Shown here piece by piece: positions 22,003 to 33,528 of a stretch of 64,000 bases of DNA. The position numbers and the translations under genes are program-made. The notes under the pieces were generated by a model, which saw only the letters and a list, made by a program, of their open reading frames with translations, had not been told where the DNA came from and made no database searches. The stretch lies in contig NC_091378.1 in NCBI RefSeq assembly GCF_038502225.1, positions 11,139,456 through 11,203,455 on the forward strand, in the 5' to 3' direction. Numbering within the stretch: the first letter of the stretch is position 1; each line of letters begins with the position of its first letter. Origin of the DNA: Cherax quadricarinatus. Lineage: Eukaryota > Arthropoda > Malacostraca > Decapoda > Parastacidae.

Positions 22003-22316
22003 CTAAGATAAGATAAGATAAGATTTCGTTCGGATTTTTAACCCCGGAGGGTTAGCCACCCAGGATAACCCAAGAAAGTCAGTGCGTCATCGAGGACTGT
22101 CTAACTTATTTCCATTGGGGTCCTTAATCTTGTCCCCCAGGATGCGACCCACACCAGTCGACTAACACCCAGGTACCTATTTGCTGCTAGGTGAACAGGA
22201 CAACAGGTGTAAGGAAACGTGTCGAAATGTTTCCACCCGCCGGGAATCGAACCCGGGCCCTCCGTGTGTGAAGCGGGAGCTTTAGCCACCAGGCCACCGG
22301 GCCTGGATCGTATATG
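22003..22316 (-). mobile_element. tRNA-derived SINE with (TTATC)n tail
   Basis: On the minus strand it begins with a tRNA-like head: GGCCTGGTGGCTAAAGC (A box region) and GGGTTCGATTCCCGG (B box, plus strand 22240-22254). A central block follows whose plus-strand form is CCCAGGATGCGACCCACACC (22136-22155), shared with the SINE at 53490-53790. The tail contains GGATAACCCAAGAAAGTC and ends in AAGATAAGATAAGATAAGAT (plus strand), a 5-base repeat. RNA polymerase III transcription is inferred from the boxes. Confidence 0.9.
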
Positions 22317-23776
22317 CATCTTCCTTGAATTAGTATTTCTTGATATTAATTAGGTAAAATGACAACGATATTTTGAATCAATGTTATTATGGGAGCAAAT
22401 CACCTGCAGGAGGCTTACAGGACATTACCTGCATTATTATCCGCAAGTAATTTGGGTGAGGTAAGTGGGACTTAATCACAGCAGTTCGCCGAACTGTAAC
22501 TCCCTCAATGCCCGCTTCCTATCACTCACGAAAAGCTAGACTTAGACATTAAATTAATAATCACAATACTAAAACCAGCTACTCTGGTAAATTAAAGTTG
22601 TGGACTGTATATGATAAGGATTGCTGGGTACACAGAATATAATTATTGGACATAAATTACAATAGTGTTATTAAAAAGGATATTCGTAATACCACTTACC
22701 ATTTAATTAGTGGATCATAATTATTTTTTTGAAACACACCCTAACACTACAATTACAGCTAGGATTTACGATGGCCAATGAAAAAACTACTGTACATTAT
22801 GGGTAAGCGCCACTTAGCTAAGGTATGTTGCAGGGAAGGATCGGTGTCCTCTATTTTTCCGTCTTTGTTGCCGAATAGTAAAGGTTTTTCACACGATTTA
22901 TCCCAATTTTTCAGTAGAAACGTGTCGGCAATTTCTAAATTACGAATTGAGGTTGATATACATCAATTTACCTTCGAAAACGCCTGATTACATTGCACAA
23001 TTCAATCAAGTGTCCACAATATGGCTTCCCCCCTCTGCGGGGTCACTCCCCCCTCTGGGGCGTCATTCCCCCCCCCTCCCGGCTCTCAAAATTTCTCGAA
23101 GAGTCCAAATCGCAACACATTTTAATACACACTTATTATATTATTCATTTATATGTTCTGCATTTAAGAAATTATGTAATAAATTTCCACAAGCGATTAG
23201 TAACTTTGTGAGACAAATGTGAACCTCCAACACATGATCAGGTTTGTTTTATTATTATAGGCACAACATTGTCAAGTATGGAACAGGAGGAACTTATTGT
23301 TTTCATAAGTATTAATACAATAAGAGCCAAATATCAAATAGGAATGTAGATGAATGGCTCAGAGAACCGACATGTTGTTGAATTAGACACACGTGCAACT
23401 CTAGGGTATCTAGTTTCTTCTTTGTATGGACTGATGAAGCCACTGTGTGGCGAAACGTTTCCTCAATAAAGATACCCAAGAGTTTCACATGTGTCTAATT
23501 CAACAGCACATAGGAAATAGAAAATATTCAGGTTTGATCCAGGACACCTTCGCAAGCCTGATGACACCTCATGTGAAGGGAATAAGAGAATAAATGAATC
23601 CAAATTGTTAAGCACCGACAACAGTGAAGAAAGAAACATGGTGAAGAACAAGTATTTATTGAGACGTTTCATTCCCTTCAGAGATCTGATAGTGCGAAAT
23701 ATTGTTCCTTTAAAAGCTTGTTCTGCAGTGATCATTTTTACCTCAACAAATGTTGTACAGCACGATGAACACTCAC
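22317..23776. other. DNAI1 intron, mostly unassigned
   Basis: No gene was recognised. A C-rich patch (23025-23090) and GCCACTGTGTGGCGAAACGT (23441-23460), a motif class shared with other repeats here, are the only notable features. Short open frames (22778-22987, 22947-23222, 23463-23735) have no recognisable domain. Confidence 0.45.
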
Positions 23777-24005
23777 AGGTAATACTGAAGCCAGATTTTG
23801 ACTGTCCAGTCTAATGAACAGGAGATGAAGACCTGGTGGTGGTGGTTGTTCCAGGCGATGGCCCTGACGGAGGCAGTATGGGCGGGGTAGCGGGTCAGGG
23901 TGTAGGTGGGACATGAGGTAGACATCTGGTAGACACATCCATTATCCACACCCACCAATACCTCCGACACATCATCTGGTTTAAAGGCTATGCAAGTCCC
24001 CTTAC
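23777..24005 (-). CDS. Dynein axonemal intermediate chain 1-like, middle exon
   Basis: The acceptor ATAATACACAG precedes 24005 and the donor GTGAGT follows 23777. Two bases begin the exon and two end it, in register with both neighbours. It encodes KGTCIAFKPDDVSEVLVGVD, a short linker, then AHTASVRAIAWNNHHHQVF and ISCSLDWTVKIW. The pattern F-x-SCS-x-DW-x-VKIW is the strongest DNAI1 signature in the window. Two WD40 blades are covered. The frame is fully open over 75 codons. Confidence 0.94.
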
Positions 24006-24174
24006 CTGTGTATTATGACAGGTAATATGTTATATTAATGGGGCAGTGCCAAACCCGCAGGGGTTATAATACATTTTTGTAACAAGTGGTAATCAGATTT
24101 AATCTAGGTAAAGGGTGAGTCGTTATAAATCTCAGAGCCAAGAGTCCTTCACCAGCATCCAGGAACCTTGAAAG

Positions 24175-24519
24175 CAAGTTGCACTCTCAGGTTGCACTCA
24201 CAGGTTGCAAACACAGGTTGCACTCACAGGTTGCACTCACAGGTTGCACTCACAGGTTGCACTCATAGGTTGCACTCACAGGTTGCACTCATAGGTTGCA
24301 CTCACAGGTTGCACTCACAGGTTGCAAACACAGGTTGCACTCACAGGTTGCACTCACAGGTTGCACTCACAGGTTGCACTCACAGGTTGCACTCACAGGT
24401 TGCCCTCACAGGTTGCACTCACAGGTTGCACTCACAGGTTGCACTCACAGGTTGCACTCACAGGTTGCACTCACAGGTTCCACTCACAGGTTGCACTCAC
24501 AGGTTGCACTCACTTATAA
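24175..24519. repeat. 13-bp minisatellite, about 26 copies
   Basis: The unit is AGGTTGCACTCAC with minor variants (TCATAGG, AAACACAGG, GCCCTCAC). Because 13 is not a multiple of three and lacks stops, all three plus frames stay open and produce spurious proteins. Confidence 0.95.
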
Positions 24520-24884
24520 AACCACGTTTTGACAATACAGTATTTTGACCAATACTCCGTGATGCTGTTCAACACAAATTACTGTATATTGTGTATTTAT
24601 GTGTCACTGAGATTCCAAATATTGCAATACTGAAGTAAAATTCACTACTGCAATATTAAATTTTACTTGTAGTTTTTACAAATATGTTTTTCCTGAAAGA
24701 TTTACAAGTGTGGTATTAAACACACTTATTTGTTAAGTAATAAGGATGAGCATGGTGTAATAAACATATTATTGAGAGGATATATTACACATCAATATCC
24801 AAATGGAATTTGGAATGATTGGGATTTAAAATTCCAAACACACATTCTGTTCTTTGAGGATTTTTTAAATTTGATTAGCTCTTT
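24520..24884. other. DNAI1 intron, AT-rich, no recognised feature
   Basis: No coding sequence or repeat was recognised. Confidence 0.45.
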
Positions 24885-25185
24885 CAATTAGTTAGTTAGT
24901 TAAAGATTAGCCGGTATCCTCCCGGCCCGGGCCTTTTCCAAGTGGTGGCCCGGCCTTGGCTCCCTCTTTAGGGAGTGTCTGAGACCTAAGTCTCCCATGG
25001 GAGGAGGCACAAGTACCTCCTCATCTTTGGGACCAACTGTCCCCAGGCCTAGCCACAAGCTAGGCCTCTCTGGTCTGCCATCCCCGCCCCAAGGGGGCAA
25101 ATGGGAATGACAGTCTTATGAGCTAAAGGCTCGGGCTCAGGCACCTACCCTACCCTAGAAGGGTTAGGCATGGTGTCGATCCAGC
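24885..25185 (+). repeat. GC-rich structured repeat-like segment
   Basis: An abrupt GC-rich island in AT-rich intron begins with TTAGTTAGTTAGTTAAAGAT. It contains several self-complementary stretches: GGCCCGGGCC, GGCCTAGCCACAAGCTAGGCC, CTCCCATGGGAG and CCTACCCTAGAAGGGTTAGG. Such packing suggests a structured SINE-like or other mobile sequence. No second copy is in the window. Confidence 0.45.
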
Positions 25186-25426
25186 TCTTTCAATGTGATT
25201 AACCCGTGTAGTAATATATTCCTTTTTTAATAATCTTGTTCCATAATACATATGTAAATAAATATGATGTTAATTAGCCTATGATTTTTTTCTCTTAAAA
25301 GTGACCTAGCGCATTTTCTTCCTTGGCATCTATATTCAATAAAATTAGTTAAGTTAATAAAAAAATGCACAATACCGTGACTCGAACAATGCACAAAAAA
25401 CCCGCACATACGAGAGAGGAGCTAAA

Positions 25427-25602
25427 GACGACGTTTCGGTCCGGCATGGACCATTTACAAAGTCGCACTAACAAAAAGGAGAGGAAGGGGTATATATAGT
25501 CCCTATATGCTGGCCTATATGAATTCCCTCCTCTCCTTTTTGTTAGTGTGACTTTGTAAATGGTCTAAGTCGGACCGAAACGTCGTGGTCAGCTCCTCTA
25601 TC
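25427..25602. mobile_element. Foldback element with GACGTTTCGGTCCG arms
   Basis: The arms GACGTTTCGGTCCGGCATGG (25430 on) and CGGACCGAAACGTCG (25573 on) are inverted, each extending about 60 bases and including GACCATTTACAAAGTCGCAC and AACAAAAAGGAGAGGA. A loop of about 45 bases holds GGGGTATATATAGTCCC. No coding sequence is present. Confidence 0.85.
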
Positions 25603-25667
25603 GCATGTGCCTGTTACAGTTAAGTTAGTTTAGGATTTGAAATATTTGTCGATTTTTTTTTTACATA

Positions 25668-26644
25668 ACATAAGAAAGGAGGAACACTGCAGCAGGCCTG
25701 TTGGCCCATACTAGGCAAGTCCTTTACAATCTTTCTCACTAACAAAACATTTACCAAACCCAATTTTCAATGCCGCTCAAGAAATAAGTTTTGATGATTC
25801 TATTTACTCATTATGCAAGTCTCACTCAAATCCAACCCCTCTCACTCATGTATTTATCTAACCTAAATTTGAAACTACCCAACGTTTTAGCTTCAGTAAC
25901 CCTACTAGGTAGACTGTCCCACTCATCAACTACCCTATTTCCAAACCAATACTTTCCTATATTCTTTCGAAATCTAAACTTATCTAATTTGAATCCATTA
26001 TTGCTGGTTCTTTCTTGAAGTGATATCCTCAAAACCTTATTTATATCCCCTTTGTTAATACCCATCTTCCACTTATACACTTCGATCATGTCTCCCCTCA
26101 TTCTTCGTCTTACAAGTGAATGTAGTTTGAGAGTCTTCAATCGTTCTTCGTACGGAAGATTGCTAATGCTATGTATTAATTTGGTCATTCTACGCTGGAT
26201 ATTTTCTAGAGAATTTATATCCATTCTGTAATGTGGAGACCAGAACTGAGCTGCGTAATCTAGGTGAGACCTTACTAATGATGTATAAAGCTGTAAAATA
26301 ACCGCTAGACCTCTGTTGCTTACACTTCTAGATATAAATCCCAGTAATCTGTTTGCTTTGTTACGTACGGTTAGGCATTGCTGTCTTGGTTTAAGGGTTG
26401 CTGCTCACCATAACCCCCAAATCCTTTTTGCAACCTGTATGGCTAAGTTCTACATTATTTAACTTATAAGCGCTAGGGTTATGGACACTCCCGAGCTTCA
26501 GAACCTTGCATTTATCTACATTGAACTGCATCTGCCACTTTTCTGACCAGGTATTGAGTTTGTCTAAATCCTCCTGAAGTTCTGTGACATCTACGTTTGA
26601 ATCAATTATCCTACCTATCTTTGTGTCATCGGCGAATTTGCTCA
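25668..26644 (-). pseudogene. CR1-like LINE copy 1 (B1), 3' part
   Basis: Frames 26717-26391 and 26224-25826 on the minus strand match the near-intact copy at 42321-44226: SKFADDTKIGRIIDSNVDVT, QMQFNVDKCKVLKLGS, INSLENIQRRMTKLIHSI and the C-terminal YMSERGWI. The tail reads AACATAAGAAAGGAGGAACA on the plus strand. A LINE C insertion begins at 26645 after AATTTGCTCA; the copy resumes at 32227. Confidence 0.9.
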
Positions 26645-28160
26645 TTTTTTTTTTTATCACACTGGCCGATTCCCACCAAGGCAGGGTGGCCCGAAAAAGA
26701 AAAACTTTCACCATCATTCACTCCATCACTGTCTTGCCAGAAGGGTGCTTTACACTACAGTTTTTAAACTGCAACATTAACACCCCTCCTTCAGAGTGCA
26801 GGCACTGTACTTCCCATCTCCAGGACTCAAGTCCGGCCTGCCGGTTTCCCTGAACCCCTTCATAAATGTTACTTTGCTCACACTCCAACAGCACGTCAAG
26901 TATTAAAAACCATTCGTCTCCATTCACTCCTATCAAACACGCTCACGCACGCCTGCTGGAAGTTCAAGCCCCTTGCACACAAAACCTCCTTTACCCCCTC
27001 CCTCCAACCTTTCCTAGGCCGACCCCTACCCCGCCTTCCTTCCACTACAGACTGATACACTCTTGAAGTCATTCTGTTTCGCTCCATTCTCTCTACATGT
27101 CCGAACCACCTCAACAACCCTTCCTCAGCCCTCTGGACAACAGTTTTGGTAATCCCGCACCTCCTCCTAACTTCCAAACTACGAATTCTCTGCATTATAT
27201 TCACACCACACATTGCCCTCAGACATGACATCTCCACTGCCTCCAGCCTTCTCGCTGCAACATTCATCACCCATGCTTCACACCCATATAAGAGTGTTGG
27301 TAAAACTATACTCTCATACATTCCCCTCTTTGCCTCCAAGGACAAAGTTCTTTGTCTCCACAGACTCCTAAGTGCACCACTCACCCTTTTCCCCTCATCA
27401 ATTCTATGATTCACCTCATCCTTCATAGACCCATCCGCTGACACGTCCACTCCCAAATATCTGAATACATTCACCTCCTCCATACACTCTCCCTCCAATG
27501 TGATATCCAATCTTTCATCACCTAATATTTTTGTTATCCTCATAACCTTACTCTTTCCTGTATTCACTTTTAATTTTCTTCTTTTGCACACCCTACCAAA
27601 TTCATCCACCAATCTCTGCAACTTCTCTTCAGAATCTCCCATGAGCACAGTGTCATCAGCAAAGAGCAACTGTGACAACTCCCACTTTGTGTGATTCTTT
27701 ATCTTTTAACTCCACGCCTTTTGTCAAGACCCTCGCATTTACTTCTCTTACAACCCCATCTATAAATATATTAAACAACCACGGTGACATGACACATCCT
27801 TGTCTAAGGCCTACTTTTACTGGGAAATAATTTCCCTCTTTCCTATGTACTCTAACTTGAGCCTCACTATCCTCGTAAAAACTCTTCACTGCTTTCAGTA
27901 ACCTACCTCCTACACAATACACCTGCAACATCTGCCACATTGATCCCCTATCCACCCTGTCATACGCCTTTTCCAAATCCATAAATGCCACAAAGACCTC
28001 TTTAGCCTTATCTAAATACTGTTCACTTATATGTTTCACTGTAAACACCTGGTCCACACACCCCCTACCTTTCCTAAAGCCTCCTTGTTCATCTGCTATC
28101 CTATTCTCCGTCTTACTTTTAATTCTTTCAATAATAACTCTACCATACACTTTACCAGGT
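26645..28160 (-). mobile_element. LINE C copy 1 (C1), 3' part
   Basis: Starts with poly-T (the poly-A tail of a minus-strand element) next to the 10-bp target duplication AATTTGCTCA (26635-26644, repeated at 27 after 32200, i.e. 32227-32236). It contains the C-terminal reverse transcriptase (27678-26896) with LLFADDTVLM, YLGVDVSADGSMKDEVNHRI, LLYGCEAWVMNVA, LLRWFGHVERMERNR and GRGRPRKGWREGVKEVL. Upstream pieces (28160-27690) carry PGKVYGRVIIERIK, GGFRKGRGCVDQVFTV, MDLEKAYDRVDRGSM and GLRQGCVMSPWLFNIF. A frame break lies near 27680. The element continues at 30209. Confidence 0.92.
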
Positions 28161-30208
28161 GAGATGTTATCAACAAATTTTGTTGAAAATAAGAAAAAGT
28201 TTTGGAGTGAGATTAACAAGTTAAGAAAGCCTAGAGAACAAATGGATTTGTCAGTTAAAAATAGGAGAGGAGAGTTATTAAATGGAGAGTTAGAGGTATT
28301 GGGAAGATGGAGGGAATATTTTGAAGAATTGTTAAATGTTGATGAAGATAGGGAAGCTGTGATTTCGTGTATAGGGCAAGGAGGAATAGCATCTTGTAGG
28401 AGTGAAGAAGAGCCAGTTGTGAGTGTGGGGGAAGTTCGTGAGGCAGTAGGCAAAATGAAAGGGGGTAAGGCAGCCGGGATTGATGGGATAAAGATAGAAA
28501 TGTTAAAAGCAGGTGGGGATATAGTTTTGGAGTGGTTGGTGCAATTATTTAATAAATGTATGGAAGAGGGTAAGGTACCTAGGGATTGGCAGAGAGCATG
28601 CATAGTTCCTTTGTATAAAGGCAAAGGGGATAAAAGAGAGTGCAAAAATTATAGGGGGATAAGTCTGTTGAGTGTACCTGGTAAAGTGTATGGTAGAGTT
28701 ATAATTGAAAGAATTAAGAGTAAGACGGAGAATAGGATAGCAGATGAACAAGGAGGCTTTAGGAAAGGTAGGGGGTGTGTGGTCCAGGTGTTTACAGTGA
28801 AACATATAAGTGAACAGTATTTAGATAAGGCTAAAGAGGTCTTTGTGGCATTTATGGATTTGGAAAAGGCGTATGACAGGGTGGATAGGGGGGCAATGTG
28901 GCAGATGTTGCAAGTGTATGGTGTAGGAGGTAGGTTACTGAAAGCAGTGAAGAGTTTTTACGAGGATAGTGAGGCTCAAGTTAGAGTATGTAGGAAAGAG
29001 GGAAATTTTTTCCCAGTAAAAGTAGGCCTTAGACAAGGATGTGTGATGTCACCGTGGTTGTTTAATATATTTATAGATGGGGTTGTAAGAGAAGTAAATG
29101 CGAGGGTCTTGGCAAGAGGCGTGGAGTTAAAAGATAAAGAATCACACACAAAGTGGGAGTTGTAACAGCTGCTCTTTGCTGATGACACTGTGCTCTTGGG
29201 AGATTCTGAAGAGAAGTTGCAGAGATTGGTGGATGAATTTGGTAGGGTGTGCAAAAGAAGAAAATTAAAGGTGAATACAGGAAAGAGTAAGGTTATGAGG
29301 ATAACAAAAAGATTAGGTGATGAAAGATTGAATATCAGATTGGAGGGAGAGAGTATGGAGGAGGTGAACGTATTCAGATATTTGGGAGTGGACGTGTCAG
29401 CGGATGGGTCTATGAAAGATGAGGTGAATCATAGAATTGATGAGGGAAAAAGAGTGAGTGGTGCACTTAGGAGTCTGTGGAGACAAAGAACTTTGTCCTT
29501 GGAGGCAAAGAGGGGAATGTATGAGAGTATAGTTTTACCAACGCTCTTATATGGGTGTGAAGCGTGGGTGATGAATGTTGCAGCGAGGAGAAGACTGGAG
29601 GCAGTGGAGATGTCATGTCTGAGGGCAATGTATGGTGTGAATATAATGCAGAGAATTCGTAGTTTGGAAGTTAGGAGGAGGTGCGGGATTACCAAAACTG
29701 TTGTCCAGAGGGCTGAGGAAGGGTTGTTGAGGTGGTTCGGACATGTAGAGAGAATGGAGCGAAACAGAATGACTTCAAGAGTGTATCAGTCTGTAGTGGA
29801 AGGAAGGCGGGGTAGGGGTCGGCCTAGGAAAGGTTGGAGGGAGGGGGTAAAGGAGGTTTTGTGTGCGAGGGGCTTGGACTTCCAGGAGGCATGCATGAGC
29901 GTGTTTGATAGGAGTGAATGGAGACAAATGGTTTTTAATACTTGACGTGCTGTTGGAGTGTGAGCAAAGTAACATTTATGAAGGGATTCAGGGAAACCGG
30001 CAGGCCGGACTTGAGTCCTGGAGATGGGAAGTACAGTGCCTGCACTCTGAAGGAGGGGTGTTAATGTTGCAGTTTAAAAACTGTAGTGTAAAGCACCCTT
30101 CTGGCAAGACAGTGATGGAGTGAATGATGGTGAAAGTTTTTCTTTTTCGGGCCACCCTGCCTTGGTGGGAATCGGCCAGTGTGATAAAAAAAAAAAAAAA
30201 AAAAAAAA
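28161..30208 (+). mobile_element. LINE C copy 2 (C2), inserted in C1 in opposite orientation
   Basis: A 5'-truncated LINE C (2.05 kb) begins with EMLSTNFVENKKKFWSEINK and ends in a poly-A of about 23 bases. Its reverse transcriptase is open from 28164 to 29165, with KAAGIDGIKIEMLKAGGDIV, KNYRGISLLSVPGKVYGRV, MDLEKAYDRVDRGAM and GLRQGCVMSPWLFN. It continues in another frame from 29190 to 29945 with the FADD region near 29175, so a small frameshift near 29160 breaks it. The sequence is very close to C1, so the insertion is young. Confidence 0.92.
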
Positions 30209-32226
30209 TTGCACTCTCTTTTGTCCCCTTTGCCTTTATACAAAGGAACTATGCATGCTCTCTGCCAATCCCTAGGTACCTTACCCTCTTCCATACATTT
30301 ATTAAATAATTGCACCAACCACTCCAAAACAATATCCCCACCTGCTTTTAACATTTCTATCTTTATCCCATCAATCCCGGCTGCCTTACCCCCTTTCATT
30401 TTACCTACTGCCTCACGAACTTCCCCCACACTCACAACTGGCTCTTCCTCACTCCTACAAGATGTTATTCCTCCTTGCCCTATACACGAAATCACAGCTT
30501 CCCTATCTTCATCAACATTTAACAATTCCTCAAAATATTTCCTCCATCTTCCCAATACGTCTAACTCTCCATTTAATAACTCTCCTCTCCTATTTTTAAC
30601 TGACAAATCCATTTGTTCTCTCGGCTTCCTTAACTTGTTAATCTCACTCCAAAACTTTTTCTTATTTTCAACAAAATTTGTTGATAACATCTCACCCACT
30701 CTCTCATTTGCTCTCTTTTTACATTGCTTCACCACTCTCTTAACCTCTCTCTTTTTCTCCATATACTCTTCCCTCCTTGCATCACTTCTACTTTGTAAAA
30801 ATTTCTCATATGCTAACTTTTTCTCCCTTACTACTCTCTTTACATCATCATTCCACCAATCGCTCCTCTTCCCTCCTGCACCCACTTTCCTGTAACCACA
30901 AACTTCTGCTGAACACTCTAACACTACATTTTTAAACGTACCCCATACCTCTTCGACCCCATTGCCTATGCTCTCATTAGCCCATCTATCCTCCAATAGC
31001 TGTTTATATCTTTCCCTAACTGCCTCCTCTTTTAGTTTATAAACCTTCACCTCTCTCTTCCCTGATGCTTCTATTCTCCTTGTATCCCATCTACCTTTTA
31101 CTCTGTGTAGCTACAACTAGAAAGTGATCTGATATATCTGTGGCCCCTCTATAAACATGTACATCCTGAAGTCTACTCAAGTCTTTTATCTACCAATACA
31201 TAATCCAACAAACTACTGTCATTTCGCCCTACATCATATCTTGTGTACTTATTTATCCTCTTTTTCTTAAAATATGTATTACCTATAACTAAACCCCTTT
31301 CTATACAAAGTTCAATCAAAGGGCTCCCATTATCATTTACACCTGGCACCCCAAACTTACCTACCACACCCTCTCTAAAAGTTTCTCCTACTTTAGCATT
31401 CAGATCCCCTACCACAATTACTCTCTCACTTGGTTCAAAGGCTCCTATACATTCACTAAACATCTCCCAAAATCTCTCTCTCTCCTCTGCATTCCTCTCT
31501 TCTCCAGGTGCATACACGCTTATTATGACCCACTTTTCGCATCCAACCTTTACTTTAATCCACATAATTCTTGAATTTACACATTCATATTCTCTTTTCT
31601 CCTTCCATAACTGATCATTCAACATTACTGCTACCCCTTCCTTTGCTCTAACTCTCTGATACTCCAGATTTAATCCCATTTATTTCCCCCCACCGAAACT
31701 CCCCTACCTCCTTCAGCTTTGTTTCCCTTAGGGCCAGGACATCCAACTTCTTTTCATTCATAACATCAGCAATCATCTGTTTCTTGTTATCTGCACTACA
31801 TCCACGCACATTCAAGCATCCCAATTTTATAAAGTTTTTCTTCTTCTCTTTTTTAGTAAATGTCTACAGGAGAAGGGGTTACTAGCCCATTGCTCCCGGC
31901 ATTTTAGTCGCCTCATACGACACGCATGGCTTACGGAGGAAAGATTCTTTTCCACTTCCCCATGGACAATAGAAGAAATAAGGAAGAACAAGAGCTATGT
32001 AGAAAAAGGAGAAAAACCTAGATGTATGTATATATATATGCATGTGCATGTCTGTGAAGTGTGACCAAAGTGTAAATTGGAGTAGCAAGATATCCCTGTT
32101 ATCTAGCGTGTTTATGAGACAGAAAAAGACACCAGCAATCCTACCATCATGCAAAACAGTTACAGGTTTCTGTTTCACAGTCATCTGGCAGGACGGTAGT
32201 ACTTCCCTGGGTGGTTGCTGTCAACC
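30209..32226 (-). mobile_element. LINE C copy 1 (C1), 5' part
   Basis: Continuation of C1 on the minus strand. Frame 31050-30211 carries the region before the reverse transcriptase and its first motifs (SDWWNDDVKRVVREKKLAYE, EAVGKMKGGKAAGIDGIKIE, ACIVPLYKGKGDKREC). Frame 31679-31173 is an endonuclease: VAVMLNDQLWKEKREYECVN, VVGDLNAKVGETFREGVVGK and SSLLDYVLVDKRLE. About 31850-32226 is 5' UTR, ending at GGTTGACAGCAACCACCCAG on the minus strand. Compared with intact sequence, about 30 bases encoding NYRGISLLSV are missing at the C2 junction. The RTE-like label is tentative. Confidence 0.9.
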
Positions 32227-32285
32227 AATTTGCTCATATCACTAGTAATTCCCTCGTCAAGGTCATTGATATATATTATAAACCA
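32227..32285 (-). pseudogene. CR1-like LINE copy 1 (B1), continuation
   Basis: The minus strand reads INDLDEGITSDMSKL, the segment just upstream of the FADD motif in copy B2 (43230-43270). It is separated from the rest of B1 by the LINE C nest. Confidence 0.88.
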
Positions 32286-32365
32286 TGTTGACTGTTGTTA
32301 TACGAGTGGAAAATGTTAATTACTAACATATACACACAACAAATATAGGGTGCGCAGTAGAGGGC

Positions 32366-32912
32366 AGAGTCGTGTTGCCTGGGGAGAGACCGGCGACGAG
32401 CTACGATCTCACTCCATTGTATAGCGGTGTTGCCTGTGTAGAGACCGGCGAGGAGCTACGATCTCACTCCCTTGTATAGCGGTGTTGCCTGTGGAGAGAC
32501 CGGCGAGGAGCCACGATCTCACTCCTTTGTATAGCGGTGTTGCCTGGGGAGAGACCGGCGAGGAGCCACGATCACACTCCATTGTATAGCGGTGTTGCCT
32601 GTGTAGAGACCGGCGAGGAGCTACGATCTCACTCCCTTGTATAGCGGTGTTGCCTGTGTGGAGACCGGCGAGGAGCCACGATCTCACTCCCTTGTATAGC
32701 GGTGTTGCCTGTGGAGAGACCGGCGAGGAGCCACGATCTCACTCCTTTGTATAGCGGTGTTGCCTGGGGAGAGACCGGCGAGGAGCCACGATCTCACTCC
32801 CTTGTATAGCGGTGTTGCCTGTGGAGAGGCCGGCGAGGAGCCACGATCTCACTCCCTTGTATAGCGGTGTTGCCTGTGGAGAGACCGGCGAGGAGCCACG
32901 ATCTCGCTCACT
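32366..32912. repeat. 55-bp minisatellite, about 10 copies
   Basis: The unit contains GTGTTGCCTGTGGAGAGACC, GGCGAGGAGCCACGATCTCA and CTCCCTTGTATAGCG. Copies differ at a few positions (GTGTAGAG/GGGGAGAG/GTGTGGAG). The minus-strand frames across it are repeat artefacts. Confidence 0.95.
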
Positions 32913-33045
32913 TAGAGGCGTTAGTTTGCGCAAAGAAATTTCGGTGTTGCACATTTGCGAGAGCGCATCAACACATGTAACATAATCACTCCTAATACTA
33001 TTCGCTGCGTTCTTGTTGCCTGGATATCTTATCAGCGTTCATGCA

Positions 33046-33182
33046 ACAATAATAAGTAAGTAAGTAAGTTTATTCAGGTATACACAAATACAGTTACATA
33101 GACTTATCATACATACCAGCATATGTGTAGAGAACCTAGGATAACCCAAAAAAGTCAGACAGAGTGACTTATTTCCAATGGT
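33046..33182 (-). mobile_element. SINE 3' portion with (AAGT)n tail
   Basis: AAGTAAGTAAGTAAGTTTAT leads into TCAGGTATACACAAATACAG and AACCTAGGATAACCCAAAAA, then GACTTATTTCCAATGG. The last part matches the SINE at 22003-22316 and the first part matches the arms of the hairpin at 3820-4126. This is a 5'-truncated SINE with a tail different from that at 22 kb. Confidence 0.7.
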
Positions 33183-33439
33183 GAGCATATTGAGTACGTT
33201 GTATTGTCGTTTTTTTTTCATTTTCTCCTATGGTTTTAGACTTTTGGAACAGCAGAAAATGGCTTAGAAATACCTGTAAGCAAAAGATGTTAGTTAATAA
33301 TGCGCAATAAAGAATTACGTAGTAACTTTTCAGCCTTTGATAGTATCGGGGAAAAGGGGAACCTACTAACTTCCATCATAACACTGCTACCAAGGTTGCT
33401 CTTTCAGGCATAGAAAATGACTTCCGGCACTTTATATGC

Positions 33440-33528
33440 CTAATCAGGCCCTGATCCACCGTGAGGCCTGGTCACGGACCAGGCCTCTTGGGCGTTGACC
33501 CCTGAGAGCCCCTCCAGGTAAACGCTGT
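33440..33528 (+). mobile_element. LINE A 3' end, plus strand
   Basis: CAGGCCCTGATCCACCGTGA through CCCCTCCAGGTAAACG is the plus-strand form of the family A 3' terminus, with a decayed hairpin (GGGCGTTGACCCC). Confidence 0.8.

Noticed and set aside
24168..24548. CRISPR-like array of short repeats (also considered at 11722 and 32366)
   Set aside because: The repeats are directly tandem with no unique spacers, and the DNA is eukaryotic.
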